Below, one piece after another: positions 1-6,771 of a stretch of 10,318 nt of DNA. How positions within the stretch are numbered: the stretch's first letter is position 1; each line of letters starts with the position of its first letter. Made by a program: the position numbers and the translations under genes. The stretch is from Cryomorphaceae bacterium (GTDB lineage: Bacteria; Bacteroidota; Bacteroidia; Flavobacteriales; Schleiferiaceae): NCBI GenBank assembly GCA_003445735.1, contig DMCR01000092.1, forward strand, positions 1 to 10,318, given 5' to 3'. The notes under the pieces were generated by a model. It was not told the origin of the DNA. It did not search any database and saw only the letters and a program-made list of their open reading frames with translations.

Positions 1-899
1 ACCGCCACAAGATCTTTGACGCGCTGATCGATGGTTGCGATCTCCTCATCAGTGGCCCATTTTTCTTCTTTGATTTTATTCAAACAAAGCGTGATAGGAT
101 CTTTTGCTTGGTACTCTGCTACCTCTTCTTTAGAGCGGTACTTCTGTGGATCAGACATTGAGTGTCCTTTGTAACGGTAGGTGCGGATTTCCAACAAGGT
201 TGGTCCATCGCCCTTTCGCGCACGTTCGGCTGACTCATACACTGCATCGTAAACTGCGACTGGATCCATACCGTCGACTGCACGACAAGGCATATCATAT
301 CCTAAACCTAGTTTATAGATTTCAGTGTGGTTAGCAGTACGCTCTACGGAAGTACCCATAGCATAGCCATTGTTCTCTACACAGAATACTACCGGTAGTT
401 TCCAAAGCATTGCCAAGTTAGCCGTTTCGTGCCAAGAACCCTGACGGATTGCACCATCACCCATGTAAGTGAGGGTAACATTTTTCTTACCGTTATATTG
501 ATCAGCGAAAGCCAAACCGGCACCCAGAGGAATCTGACCCCCCACAATACCATGGCCACCCCAAAATCCTTTGTCCGGGGAGAACATGTGCATGGAACCG
601 CCTTTACCACGAGAGGTACCGGTGACCTTACCCATAAGTTCGGCCATAATACGGCGCGGATCTTCGCCCAATGCGACAGGCTGCACGTGGTTACGGTATG
701 CCGTAATCATGTTATCACCTTCTTGCATAGCGTAGGCAGACCCTGCTAATACTGCTTCTTGACCATTATACAAATGCAAGAATCCACGGATTTTTTGCTG
801 GATGTACAATGCTGCGGACATGTCTTCAAACTTTCTCCAGAAGAGCATGTCTTCGTACCACTTCAAATAGGTAGCTTTTGTTACGCGCTTTTTTGCCAT
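1..899 (-). CDS. pdhA: Pyruvate dehydrogenase E1 component, alpha subunit (C-terminus cut by window edge)
   Basis: This is the thiamine-diphosphate-dependent alpha subunit of the pyruvate dehydrogenase E1 heterotetramer, which decarboxylates pyruvate and passes the acetyl group to the lipoyl domain of E2 in the cytoplasm. The gene starts at the ATG at 899 (MAKKRVTKATYLKWYEDM) and stays open to the left edge. About 299 codons are visible; the family is usually around 330 residues, so roughly the last 30 are missing. Visible landmarks are the ThDP/Mg motif, GDG at residues 147-149 followed by NN at 176-177, the flanking segment MGDGAIRQGSWHE, and the conserved loop RYKGHSMSDP (GHSMSDP at 245-251), which corresponds to the phosphorylation loop of the mitochondrial enzyme. 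It lies downstream of porV on the same strand but 124 bases away, with its own promoter candidate, so it is probably a separate transcription unit. The beta subunit or E2 would be expected beyond the left edge. Identification is firm. Confidence 0.95.
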   Translation of the reverse strand, partial: MAKKRVTKATYLKWYEDMLFWRKFEDMSAALYIQQKIRGFLHLYNGQEAVLAGSAYAMQEGDNMITAYRNHVQPVALGEDPRRIMAELMGKVTGTSRGKGGSMHMFSPDKGFWGGHGIVGGQIPLGAGLAFADQYNGKKNVTLTYMGDGAIRQGSWHETANLAMLWKLPVVFCVENNGYAMGTSVERTANHTEIYKLGLGYDMPCRAVDGMDPVAVYDAVYESAERARKGDGPTLLEIRTYRYKGHSMSDPQKYRSKEEVAEYQAKDPITLCLNKIKEEKWATDEEIATIDQRVKDLVA

Positions 900-923
900 T
901 TGTCGTCGATGTGTTATGAGCGA

Positions 924-953
924 CAAATTTAACGCAAAACCCAACCTAGCAAA
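924..953 (-). promoter_or_regulatory. Candidate Bacteroidota-type promoter for pdhA
   Basis: On the minus strand the sequence reads TTTG (953-950), 18 bases, then TAAATTTG (931-924). This matches the Bacteroidota housekeeping consensus of a -33 TTTG/TTG box and a -7 TAnnTTTG box in both motif and approximate spacing. Transcription would begin a few bases downstream, near 918, leaving a leader of about 20 bases before the pdhA ATG at 899. The match is exact in the fixed positions, but such short motifs also occur by chance and no transcript data are available. Confidence 0.5.
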
Positions 954-975
954 ACAAGATGTACTTTAAGTTGAT

Positions 976-992
976 CACTTTATCACAAAGTG
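976..992 (-). terminator. Weak inverted repeat downstream of porV
   Basis: CACTTT and AAAGTG form a 6-bp stem around a 5-base loop, about 32 bases beyond the porV stop codon. It could be a feeble terminator for porU-porV, or an operator upstream of pdhA. The stem is mostly A-U and no T-run follows it on the minus strand, so neither role is well supported. Confidence 0.2.
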
Positions 993-1023
993 GGCGAATT
1001 TTGAAAGAATCGAAAAATTCCCC

Positions 1024-2187
1024 CTACTGTGCTAAGAATCCATCAATGTTGAAGGCCATGGAGAAACGAAGGGTGTTTTCCAATGGCGAGCGCGTGGTTG
1101 GACTGGCCGGAATGAGATAAGCCATGTCGATGGTGAACACGTTGTATTGAAGGCCGAATCCCATCGTCACATATTGACGGTTCCCCTTGAGTTTATGCTC
1201 GTGGAGGTAGCCGGCGCGGGCGAAAAGGAAGTTATCGTATTTATATTCTAAACCGAAGTTGTAGATGTTTTCCTGTAGTAACTCACCGAAGCCGCCTGGC
1301 TTAGCCGCTGGGTTAAAGCTCTGAAAGACACCCATCAATGGAGTAACATTATCATCCATACCGGCAACGATTTCACCATTGGTCCCTAATTCTGGAGGTG
1401 TAGGCACCACGAGGCGATTCAAATCCAAATACACGGATATTTGGTTGTATTCGTCGATTTCCAAGTGGTATCCCCCACCGATGCGCAAATTCGTTGGCAA
1501 GAAGTCACTATTTCCGCTTTCAGAATAGGCGATTTTGGCGCCCAAGTTTGTTAAGGCAATACCTGCAGACCAAGCTTGACGACGGCCGCCTTTTATGTTA
1601 ATATAATCACCTTGATAATAGAATCCGAGATCAGCCGCTCCACTTTGACCTGGTTTTGTTTGTAAACCTTGAACCACTTGTCCTTGAGCGATATCTGAAT
1701 AGATCCAGCGCAATGCCGTTCCCGCGCTCCAATGATCGCTGAGTTTCAAAGCGTAGGCGACATCAAAGTAGAATTCGTAAGGATTGAAAGTACCCATCGA
1801 GTTTCCTTGCTCGTTCGTGAAGTTGATTTCCCCCAATGAGAAGTAACGCAAAGAGGCGCTGATGCCTTGACGGTCGCTCAACGCTTTTGTGTAGTTGACA
1901 TAGGCTAGGTCGATATCTGGGACCAATTTCGACATCCACGGCGTGTACGACATAGCCATCGAAGCTTTCTTATCCTCCAAAAATGCCAATTTCGCAGGAT
2001 TCCATGCACTCGAATTGCCGTCCGGCGTGCTTGCTACACCCACATCTCCCATGGCACCAGCTCTTGAATCTGGGCTGACCAGTAGAATGGGCACTGCAGT
2101 AGTCACCACATTATATTTAAGATTACTTTGCGCTTTCGATTGGAAGGCAAATACTATTGCTAAGGAGAGGAATGCGAGTTTCTTCAT
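1024..2187 (-). CDS. porV: T9SS outer-membrane protein PorV (LptO family)
   Basis: PorV is a FadL-like outer-membrane beta-barrel of the type IX secretion system. It receives cargo emerging from the SprA/Sov translocon through its C-terminal sorting domain and shuttles it to the PorU sortase. From the ATG at 2187 the protein has 387 residues. It begins with a signal peptide (MKKLAFLSLAIVFAFQSKAQ, cleavage after about residue 20), followed by the family signature region TTAVPILLVSPDSRAGAMGD and the NSSAWNPAKLAF segment. The rest alternates aromatic and polar residues as in a barrel and ends FSMAFNIDGFLAQ. An in-frame GTG at 2199 would add MNPT; the ATG is preferred because it puts the basic n-region at the very start. 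About 30 bases separate it from the porU stop, so the two are most likely co-transcribed as porU-porV, which fits their joint function. Length and motifs are normal for the family. Confidence 0.94.
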   Translation of the reverse strand: MKKLAFLSLAIVFAFQSKAQSNLKYNVVTTAVPILLVSPDSRAGAMGDVGVASTPDGNSSAWNPAKLAFLEDKKASMAMSYTPWMSKLVPDIDLAYVNYTKALSDRQGISASLRYFSLGEINFTNEQGNSMGTFNPYEFYFDVAYALKLSDHWSAGTALRWIYSDIAQGQVVQGLQTKPGQSGAADLGFYYQGDYINIKGGRRQAWSAGIALTNLGAKIAYSESGNSDFLPTNLRIGGGYHLEIDEYNQISVYLDLNRLVVPTPPELGTNGEIVAGMDDNVTPLMGVFQSFNPAAKPGGFGELLQENIYNFGLEYKYDNFLFARAGYLHEHKLKGNRQYVTMGFGLQYNVFTIDMAYLIPASPTTRSPLENTLRFSMAFNIDGFLAQ

Positions 2188-2217
2188 AGTTGGATTCACG
2201 CTTGTCGCAGCGCAAGT

Positions 2218-5200
2218 TTAACGTATATATATGAGCTTTTCTTGTATTGCGGCAGATTTTCCATCAATATTTCGGGTGAATTGGACCCTAATATGGTAAA
2301 AACCAGGGCCTGGGCGACCACCTTCTACTTCCGATATTTTAAAACTAGGCAATGAAGTCTCTACCCCCATGAGGGTTAGGTTTTCCTCTTTGTGCCATAG
2401 AACTCGGCCTTCGTTATTGACTAAATCCATTACGAGGGTTCCGCCTTCCCCACTCTCGTCGTGGCTTAGATTGAAGTTTACCTCATCGAGGAAGGGGTTG
2501 GGATAGGCAAGTAATTGGTTCAATACCGGTTTGTCTGAATCCACCACCACAAAGGCAATGCTATCGTAGCCCCATTGATTGAGTACATCCCAAGCACGCA
2601 GCTCCAAGGTATGCTCGCCGTACTCGAGGTCATAATAAGGATAGGTAATCTTGCCACGCGTGAAATCGTCAATGGCGCTCTGGTAATAGTCGTTGACGTT
2701 GACCGGTTGGCCGTCCAAGATGAGGCTTAAGTTGTGTCCAATTCCCAATCCAACTGCATTAATGCCACTCTCATCATACAAAAATCCAAGGGCTAAAGGA
2801 TCGGGGTCGCTAAAGCCGCCCGACTCGAAAGTCGTATCATTAATATATAAGTTCACATCCGGTCCTTCGGTATCGGTAATCACTCCGTCGAAAACACCGC
2901 CGATCAAATGTTGACGTGAAGCACCCCAGAAATCTCTTTCGAAATTCGTCGCATAGGCGCTAATCTTCGGTGATCCTAAACTCAAATTAATGTCCAAGGG
3001 CACGCGGAATTCAAAGGTAAATGCTCCATTTACCAAAGTCGCCTGCCCCTTGAACACTGCGTTGTTTTGGGTGGTGAAGTTGAAGGCGCCACCACGGTTG
3101 TCGTTAGTTTTGGTCTGGACGTTCTGCGCCTTATCGTAGAATTGAAGCCAAACGCGACCGTTAATATTGGTGAGGGTTTGGCCGCTATCGTCGCGGATAC
3201 TTCCTTTGATTTGGACCCAATTCAGTGCTTTAATCGTATCGTTAAACTGATCCCACGCAACGCCATTAATGGAGTCGAATACCAAACCATCCTCGGGTCT
3301 TGCGAGCGGGAGTGCCGCATCTCCCAAGAGCGAGAATTTGATTTTATCGCCGCTGATGTTGTTGTTCTTTGTCGTGCGAATCACATCTCCCAATCGCGGT
3401 TGGTCAAGGAACAACATATTTCTGTTGAGCAACTCGTTGAGTTGATAGGTACTGTTGGTGGCGAAAACGCTTCTTGTGGTCGAGAAAAGTGCGATGGCAC
3501 CGCCGTTTGGGTTGAGGTGGAGTTGCTCTGCGGCGCTCACTCGATTTGGATCGTCGAATCTGGCAAATTCACAGGTGATGGTGGTGAATACCGGCGGGGC
3601 AGTTTGATTCTCCCAAGCATTGATGTCCTCAAGTTGTAGAATACGCTCTGTGGCCCAGCCTACCTCTCCGCCGTGGCCTACGTAGCTCACCAAGAGCGCC
3701 CCGTTTTCAACTTCGCGGAAGAGTTTTTGACGCGCCTCGGGATAGCGTTGCGATCCGGGCATGCTTTCCTGTAAAAAGGCGTCCGCATAAATCTTGATGT
3801 TATTGAGTTCGGTGCGGATAGTATCCAATTCTTTCGTTAATCGATCCTGTACCACTTCAAACTCCTTTTCCCAACCGTCGTCCACATCATCCGCCACCCA
3901 AAGAGCGTTCATGCGCCATGGACCAAAGCGCTCTGTTGCGGAGAGGTAATACTCAATTTTGGCCACCGCTTGTTCGGCTTGTTGTATGCTGCGGACGGGA
4001 ATCCTACCTATACCAATATCTAGGTCGTCCATAAACCAATTCACACTTTCACCGGGATCCAAATAACCATAGTAATCATCAGTGATGTAGGAGCTATAAA
4101 GGGAAAAGCTTGCATTGGTATGGTAGGTCGGAATGAGGTTGGATTTTGGACCAGGTAATTGGCCTTTATAATCGTATGAAGCATCTCCTAAGAGAGTGAG
4201 ATATTGCAGTTTTTCGTAATCGTTATATAATCGGACTAAGAACTTTCGAATAGCACCAATATCAGGGTTTCCAGTGTTCATTACATCGTATATGTACTCC
4301 ACTGAAACCACCTCCGCATCAATGCCAGTCGTTCGCTCTAAATCTGCTAAATCATGTGCGGCTGCGAGCAAGGAATCTGGGGCGATAACAATGCTTTGAG
4401 CATTGCCAAGGTCAGAGTACATGGCTGAAGAACTGTTGCTTAAATCCACAACCTCGTCAATCACGTAATCGATGGATCCTACACCAAATTTGTAGGTACG
4501 TAGCTTATCCTCATGTGAGTACCAACGTGCTTCGTTAGCCCCAGCTATAATTGGAACGACCTTAGAAACGATGCGGTTATTTTCTATCCCGAAAATAGCT
4601 AAATCTGCACTGGCCTCTGTACTGAAATAGGAATAACTATCCGCCCCTCTTGGAGCGTTGACCATGAATTTGGCTGGGCCTTGATTTTGAGAGGAAGTTT
4701 CCCAATCCACGATTATTTCATCCAACCACATAGCAGCTGAATTATTTCCGACTTTATCGTAGATGATGCGTATCGTTGAACCTTGGTCTGCCGTGAATGT
4801 AGCGGTAAGGACTTTTTCTTGGACAAAATTACTTACGCTGCCGGTTAAAACTGCAGGGAAATTGATATCGGCGGTTTGATTGCCGTATTCTACCCGAAGC
4901 CTTGTATTACCAGTATTGGCACGGGTCACAGCTCTGATTTGAACATTAATATCCGTTCCGGGAATAGGGCTGTTCTCAGTGTTGCTGGTCCCGGCTGTTC
5001 TTTCGCGGAAATCATAATCTCGTTGCGCAGTGAAATCGAACAATTCTCCCATCCATCGACGGCCCGTACCTACTAAATTATACATCGCTGTATCATATAT
5101 CCAAGTAGCGCGCGCGTTCAATAATCGGGCATTAGAATCTGCCGATTCTTGTTCAGAAGGAATGGGCTGGTAAGAGGTGTTGCCTCCGCTCACCAAGAAG

Positions 5201-5637
5201 TATTTCGCATCGGAATAGCCATTATCCGAATAATTGGAAGTCTCAGTTGAAGGACTGTACGTGATATCGTAGCTTGTCGGAATGTAAAACCAGTAGATGG
5301 TGTTTGCAGTGAGGATGGATTCATTTACACTATATGGAATGGAAAAATCACCACCCATAGGCTCGCTAGCTCTATTGATTGGAGAGAGGACGCCATCTAA
5401 GCGGCAACGAATCTCCAATGACTCTGTAGGATTACCGGAGGATAGGATGCCTAAGTCTATGATCTCGCTACCCGTTAATTTATAAAGGCCACTATATTGA
5501 TCTTCTGATCCTTTGGGAGGAGAAATACGGTGGTTTAGCGTTTTGAATCGGACATAAGTGCCCTCATCAAATGACATCTGGGCCGATACAAGTACCGGAC
5601 TTAAGAAAACATATGTTAGGAGTACAATTCTTTTCAC
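2218..5637 (-). CDS. porU: T9SS gingipain-like sortase PorU (C25 peptidase family)
   Basis: PorU is the cell-surface sortase that removes the C-terminal sorting domain from T9SS cargo and attaches the protein to anionic lipopolysaccharide or an equivalent anchor. From the GTG at 5637 it has 1139 residues, about the usual length. In order: a signal peptide (VKRIVLLTYVFLSPVLVSAQ, the first codon read as Met); a long beta-rich N-terminal region; a C25 gingipain-like domain at about 415-770; beta-sandwich segments; and a CTD-like C-terminal domain from YPNPF (residue 1045) to the end. The catalytic dyad is visible as His in GHGGE (residue 655) and Cys in TTITCEFARF (residue 689). PorU is known to carry its own CTD. 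The open frame extends to an ATG at 5772, but those extra 45 residues do not look like a signal peptide and would overlap the divergent porP-family gene. GTG at 5643 is the alternative start. Function is firm, start is uncertain. Confidence 0.93.
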   Translation of the reverse strand: MKRIVLLTYVFLSPVLVSAQMSFDEGTYVRFKTLNHRISPPKGSEDQYSGLYKLTGSEIIDLGILSSGNPTESLEIRCRLDGVLSPINRASEPMGGDFSIPYSVNESILTANTIYWFYIPTSYDITYSPSTETSNYSDNGYSDAKYFLVSGGNTSYQPIPSEQESADSNARLLNARATWIYDTAMYNLVGTGRRWMGELFDFTAQRDYDFRERTAGTSNTENSPIPGTDINVQIRAVTRANTGNTRLRVEYGNQTADINFPAVLTGSVSNFVQEKVLTATFTADQGSTIRIIYDKVGNNSAAMWLDEIIVDWETSSQNQGPAKFMVNAPRGADSYSYFSTEASADLAIFGIENNRIVSKVVPIIAGANEARWYSHEDKLRTYKFGVGSIDYVIDEVVDLSNSSSAMYSDLGNAQSIVIAPDSLLAAAHDLADLERTTGIDAEVVSVEYIYDVMNTGNPDIGAIRKFLVRLYNDYEKLQYLTLLGDASYDYKGQLPGPKSNLIPTYHTNASFSLYSSYITDDYYGYLDPGESVNWFMDDLDIGIGRIPVRSIQQAEQAVAKIEYYLSATERFGPWRMNALWVADDVDDGWEKEFEVVQDRLTKELDTIRTELNNIKIYADAFLQESMPGSQRYPEARQKLFREVENGALLVSYVGHGGEVGWATERILQLEDINAWENQTAPPVFTTITCEFARFDDPNRVSAAEQLHLNPNGGAIALFSTTRSVFATNSTYQLNELLNRNMLFLDQPRLGDVIRTTKNNNISGDKIKFSLLGDAALPLARPEDGLVFDSINGVAWDQFNDTIKALNWVQIKGSIRDDSGQTLTNINGRVWLQFYDKAQNVQTKTNDNRGGAFNFTTQNNAVFKGQATLVNGAFTFEFRVPLDINLSLGSPKISAYATNFERDFWGASRQHLIGGVFDGVITDTEGPDVNLYINDTTFESGGFSDPDPLALGFLYDESGINAVGLGIGHNLSLILDGQPVNVNDYYQSAIDDFTRGKITYPYYDLEYGEHTLELRAWDVLNQWGYDSIAFVVVDSDKPVLNQLLAYPNPFLDEVNFNLSHDESGEGGTLVMDLVNNEGRVLWHKEENLTLMGVETSLPSFKISEVEGGRPGPGFYHIRVQFTRNIDGKSAAIQEKLIYIR

Positions 5638-5642
5638 TTCCA

Positions 5643-5668
5643 CAAATCTACTATGTAATACACAACAA
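5643..5668 (-). promoter_or_regulatory. Possible porU promoter overlapping the start region
   Basis: On the minus strand TAGATTTG (5650-5643) fits the TAnnTTTG -7 consensus exactly. A TTG at 5668-5666 lies 15 bases upstream, somewhat closer than typical. If the site is real, transcription would begin near 5638, almost on the GTG at 5637, leaving practically no leader. The last G of the box is also the first base of the alternative GTG at 5643. A weaker promoter further upstream is equally possible. Confidence 0.3.
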
Positions 5669-5730
5669 TAGCCGGATAAAAAGCGTTTAAACAGGAACGA
5701 AAAGCAGGTGCAAATCGTACTTTTTTTGCT

Positions 5731-5738
5731 TATACTTG
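5731..5738 (+). promoter_or_regulatory. Possible -7 box of the porP-family/gldJ operon
   Basis: TATACTTG differs from TAnnTTTG at one position and ends 24 bases before the ATG at 5763, which suits a short leader. No convincing TTG or TTTG box is seen at the expected distance upstream, so this is a weak candidate. It sits in the roughly 120-base divergent region shared with porU. Confidence 0.25.
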
Positions 5739-5762
5739 TTGCTTGAAAACATAGGTTTATCA

Positions 5763-6749
5763 ATGAACGCATTGAAATCGCGCATATTAACAGTGGCTAT
5801 AGCACTGACCATCAGCACCTTAAGCTTCGCTCAAGATGCACATTTCAGTCAATATTATGCCAATCCCATCTATCTTAATCCGGCTTTTGCGGGTCTAGAT
5901 AGATGTCCTACAGTACACACTAACTACAGAAATCAGTATCCAGAGCTCGGGGTTTACCAAACCTATTCGGCTTCATACGATCAGTATGTAGACAAATTAA
6001 ATGGTGGTGTTGCCTTGATGGCCCTGCGCGATGACGCAGGTAATGGTGCTTTAAATTTGACTGAGGTAAGTGGCGTTTATAGCTATCACCTTGAAGTCAA
6101 CCGTAACTTCACCTTGTTGAGTGGATTCCAAGCTACCTTTCGTCAGCGTACGTTGGATTGGGGTCAGTTCACTTTCCCGGATATGATCGATCCATTCTAT
6201 GGTTTCGTATTACCGACGAGTGAAGTTCCTCCTGGGAACAACTTCAACAACCACTTAGACCTTAGCTTTGGTATGCTAGGTTTTACAGATCGATGGTATA
6301 TCGGTATTGTGGGGCACCACTTAACCGAACCGAACGAAGCGTTCCTGAGCCAGAGCCGTTTACCATTGAAATTTACCGCCCACGCCGGTGCTAATATTCC
6401 CTTAGGTCGTAAACGCTTACATAATAGTTTACAGTCTTATCTCGTTCCTAACATTGTATACCAACAGCAAGGACCGGCGTCTCAGTTGACTGCTGGATTG
6501 AGCTTCGCTCGTGGACCAATTGCAGGAGGTTTGGCTCTCCGTCAAGGAAGCTTTAATCCAGATGCTGTGATTTTTATTTTAGGAATCACTCCCCCTGACC
6601 TTCCTTGGACTTTTGGTTACAGCTATGATTACACCATCAGCGATTTGACCAATACCTTAGGTGGTGCTCATGAAGTGAGCTTGGGTTATAAATTCCCATG
6701 CCTCTCACGCAAGAGTAAACTCAAGCCATTAAAGTGTCCTAAATTCTAA
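5763..6749 (+). CDS. PorP/SprF-family type IX secretion outer-membrane protein
   Basis: This belongs to the PorP/SprF family of outer-membrane beta-barrels. PorP is associated with the PorK-L-M-N T9SS complex, and SprF is needed for secretion or display of particular type B-CTD adhesins such as SprB. From the ATG at 5763 the protein has 328 residues. It opens with a signal peptide (MNALKSRILTVAIALTISTL, then SFAQ), followed immediately by the family hallmark DAHFSQYYANPIYLNPAFAG. Near the C-terminus it carries GYSYDYTISDL and GGAHEVSLGYKF, then a short basic tail with two cysteines. An in-frame TTG at 5736 would add nine residues ahead of the signal peptide and is not preferred. gldJ follows after 22 bases on the same strand, so the two are probably one operon. 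The family is rich in paralogues and the sequence alone does not say whether this is the core PorP or an accessory SprF-like copy, so no symbol is given. Confidence 0.92.
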   Translation: MNALKSRILTVAIALTISTLSFAQDAHFSQYYANPIYLNPAFAGLDRCPTVHTNYRNQYPELGVYQTYSASYDQYVDKLNGGVALMALRDDAGNGALNLTEVSGVYSYHLEVNRNFTLLSGFQATFRQRTLDWGQFTFPDMIDPFYGFVLPTSEVPPGNNFNNHLDLSFGMLGFTDRWYIGIVGHHLTEPNEAFLSQSRLPLKFTAHAGANIPLGRKRLHNSLQSYLVPNIVYQQQGPASQLTAGLSFARGPIAGGLALRQGSFNPDAVIFILGITPPDLPWTFGYSYDYTISDLTNTLGGAHEVSLGYKFPCLSRKSKLKPLKCPKF

Positions 6750-6771
6750 TTAGACGAAACAACTATATTAC

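Noticed and set aside
429..749. 106-codon open frame on the plus strand inside pdhA
   Set aside because: It is antisense to the highly conserved ThDP-binding region of pdhA and has no family resemblance.
3067..3639. 190-codon open frame on the plus strand inside porU
   Set aside because: It is antisense to the C25 catalytic domain of porU, shows no recognisable domain or signal peptide, and the opposite strand carries the conserved His/Cys dyad. It is a shadow frame.
5726..5744. Direct repeat TTGCTT at 5726-5731 and 5739-5744
   Set aside because: Six bases in AT-rich sequence 13 bases apart is easily chance; no known operator matches.
5638..5772. Extended porU N-terminus starting at the ATG at 5772
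   Set aside because: The extra residues are Cys/Phe/Ser-rich without a signal peptide, overlap the start of the divergent porP-family gene, and precede a perfectly good signal peptide.
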